The notes beneath the pieces were generated by a model. That model was not told the DNA's origin. It did no database searches and saw only the letters and a program-made list of their open reading frames with translations. Positions 5,570 through 5,922 of a stretch of 5,922 nucleotides of DNA are shown piece after piece. The first letter of the stretch is position 1; each line of letters begins with the position of its first letter. Origin of the DNA: Prevotellaceae bacterium (lineage in GTDB: Bacteria > Bacteroidota > Bacteroidia > Bacteroidales > UBA932). The stretch covers positions 1-5,922 of the forward strand of contig JAIRYH010000153.1 in assembly GCA_031267855.1 (NCBI GenBank), read 5' to 3'. The position numbers were made by a program, and so were the translations under genes.

Positions 5570-5922
5570 ATGTTTTTAGAAAGCGCAAAAAAATCAGGCT
5601 GGATAGAGGTCATCACCGGCTCGATGTTTTCCGGGAAAACGGAAGAGTTGATCCGGCGGCTGAAACGTGCGCAGTTTGCCCGGCAGAAGGTAGAGATTTT
5701 CAAGCCGCAGGTAGATACCCGTTATTCGGAAGAATCGGTTGTGTCGCATGATGCGAATGCCATTCGCTCCACGCCCGTACCGTCATCGGGCGCTATTCTT
5801 TTGATGACGGGCGATGTAGAAGTGGTTGGCGTTGATGAGGCGCAATTTTTCGACGACTACCTGGTAAACGTATGTACACAATTGGCAGCCGGCGGCGTCC
5901 GGGTGATTGTGGCGGGGCTGGA
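5570..5922 (+). CDS. tdk: Thymidine kinase, 3' end missing
   Basis: This enzyme phosphorylates thymidine (and deoxyuridine) to the monophosphate with ATP, in the pyrimidine salvage pathway of the cytoplasm. The window shows 117 whole codons plus two bases; type II thymidine kinases are usually about 190-200 aa, so roughly 75-80 residues lie beyond the edge. The P-loop GSMFSGKT is at 17-24, followed by [10 protein letters not shown]. The DTRYSEE segment (49-55) follows, and the Walker B-like DEAQFF is at 89-94, with E90 the expected catalytic base. The last visible residues VIVAGL lead into the family's usual GLDxDF motif. The zinc-binding and lasso regions are not in view. ATG 5570 is the only convincing start, since upstream in-frame codons fall at or before the predicted transcription start. 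There is no Shine-Dalgarno sequence. It is transcribed away from the 229-aa gene, from a shared 45-bp promoter region. Confidence 0.95.
   Translation, partial: MFLESAKKSGWIEVITGSMFSGKTEELIRRLKRAQFARQKVEIFKPQVDTRYSEESVVSHDANAIRSTPVPSSGAILLMTGDVEVVGVDEAQFFDDYLVNVCTQLAAGGVRVIVAGL

Overview
The window looks like core chromosome from a Bacteroidota bacterium, most likely of the order Bacteroidales; genus and species cannot be told from it. The evidence is the gene set and order, AT-rich start regions with no Shine-Dalgarno sequence, promoter-like boxes of the Bacteroidota type (TAnnTTTG), and protein sequences typical of that group (thymidine kinase, short RsmI, membrane-anchored helix-hairpin-helix protein). 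The coding DNA is moderately GC-rich and the gaps are AT-rich. I see no mobile element, CRISPR array, tRNA, rRNA or other sign of transfer.

Layout. Bases 1-2236 (+ strand) hold panC (5' end cut off by the window edge), panD and a polytopic membrane protein of the lysylphosphatidylglycerol-synthase/flippase-like family. PanD makes beta-alanine from aspartate, and PanC joins beta-alanine to pantoate to make pantothenate, the coenzyme A precursor. The panC-panD spacer carries a degenerate 7-bp tandem repeat that runs up to the panD start. Bases 2257-2958 (- strand) hold comF, which meets the membrane-protein gene tail to tail and has its own promoter-like sequence at 3047-3076.

Bases 3185-5524 (- strand) hold three genes in one direction, read from high to low coordinates: an unnamed 229-aa protein, rsmI (16S rRNA methyltransferase, whose ATG overlaps the previous stop as TGATG) and a membrane-anchored protein with three helix-hairpin-helix units (GTG start). 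From 5570 to the right edge runs tdk (thymidine kinase, + strand, 3' end cut off). The 45-bp gap between the 229-aa gene and tdk is a divergent promoter region, in which two TAnnTTTG boxes form the arms of an 11-bp imperfect inverted repeat.

Most genes here are ordinary housekeeping genes. The items most worth a second look are the unnamed 229-aa protein, the inverted-repeat divergent promoter, the heptad repeat before panD, and the three-unit helix-hairpin-helix protein one gene away from comF. I found no clear evidence of a new multi-gene system.
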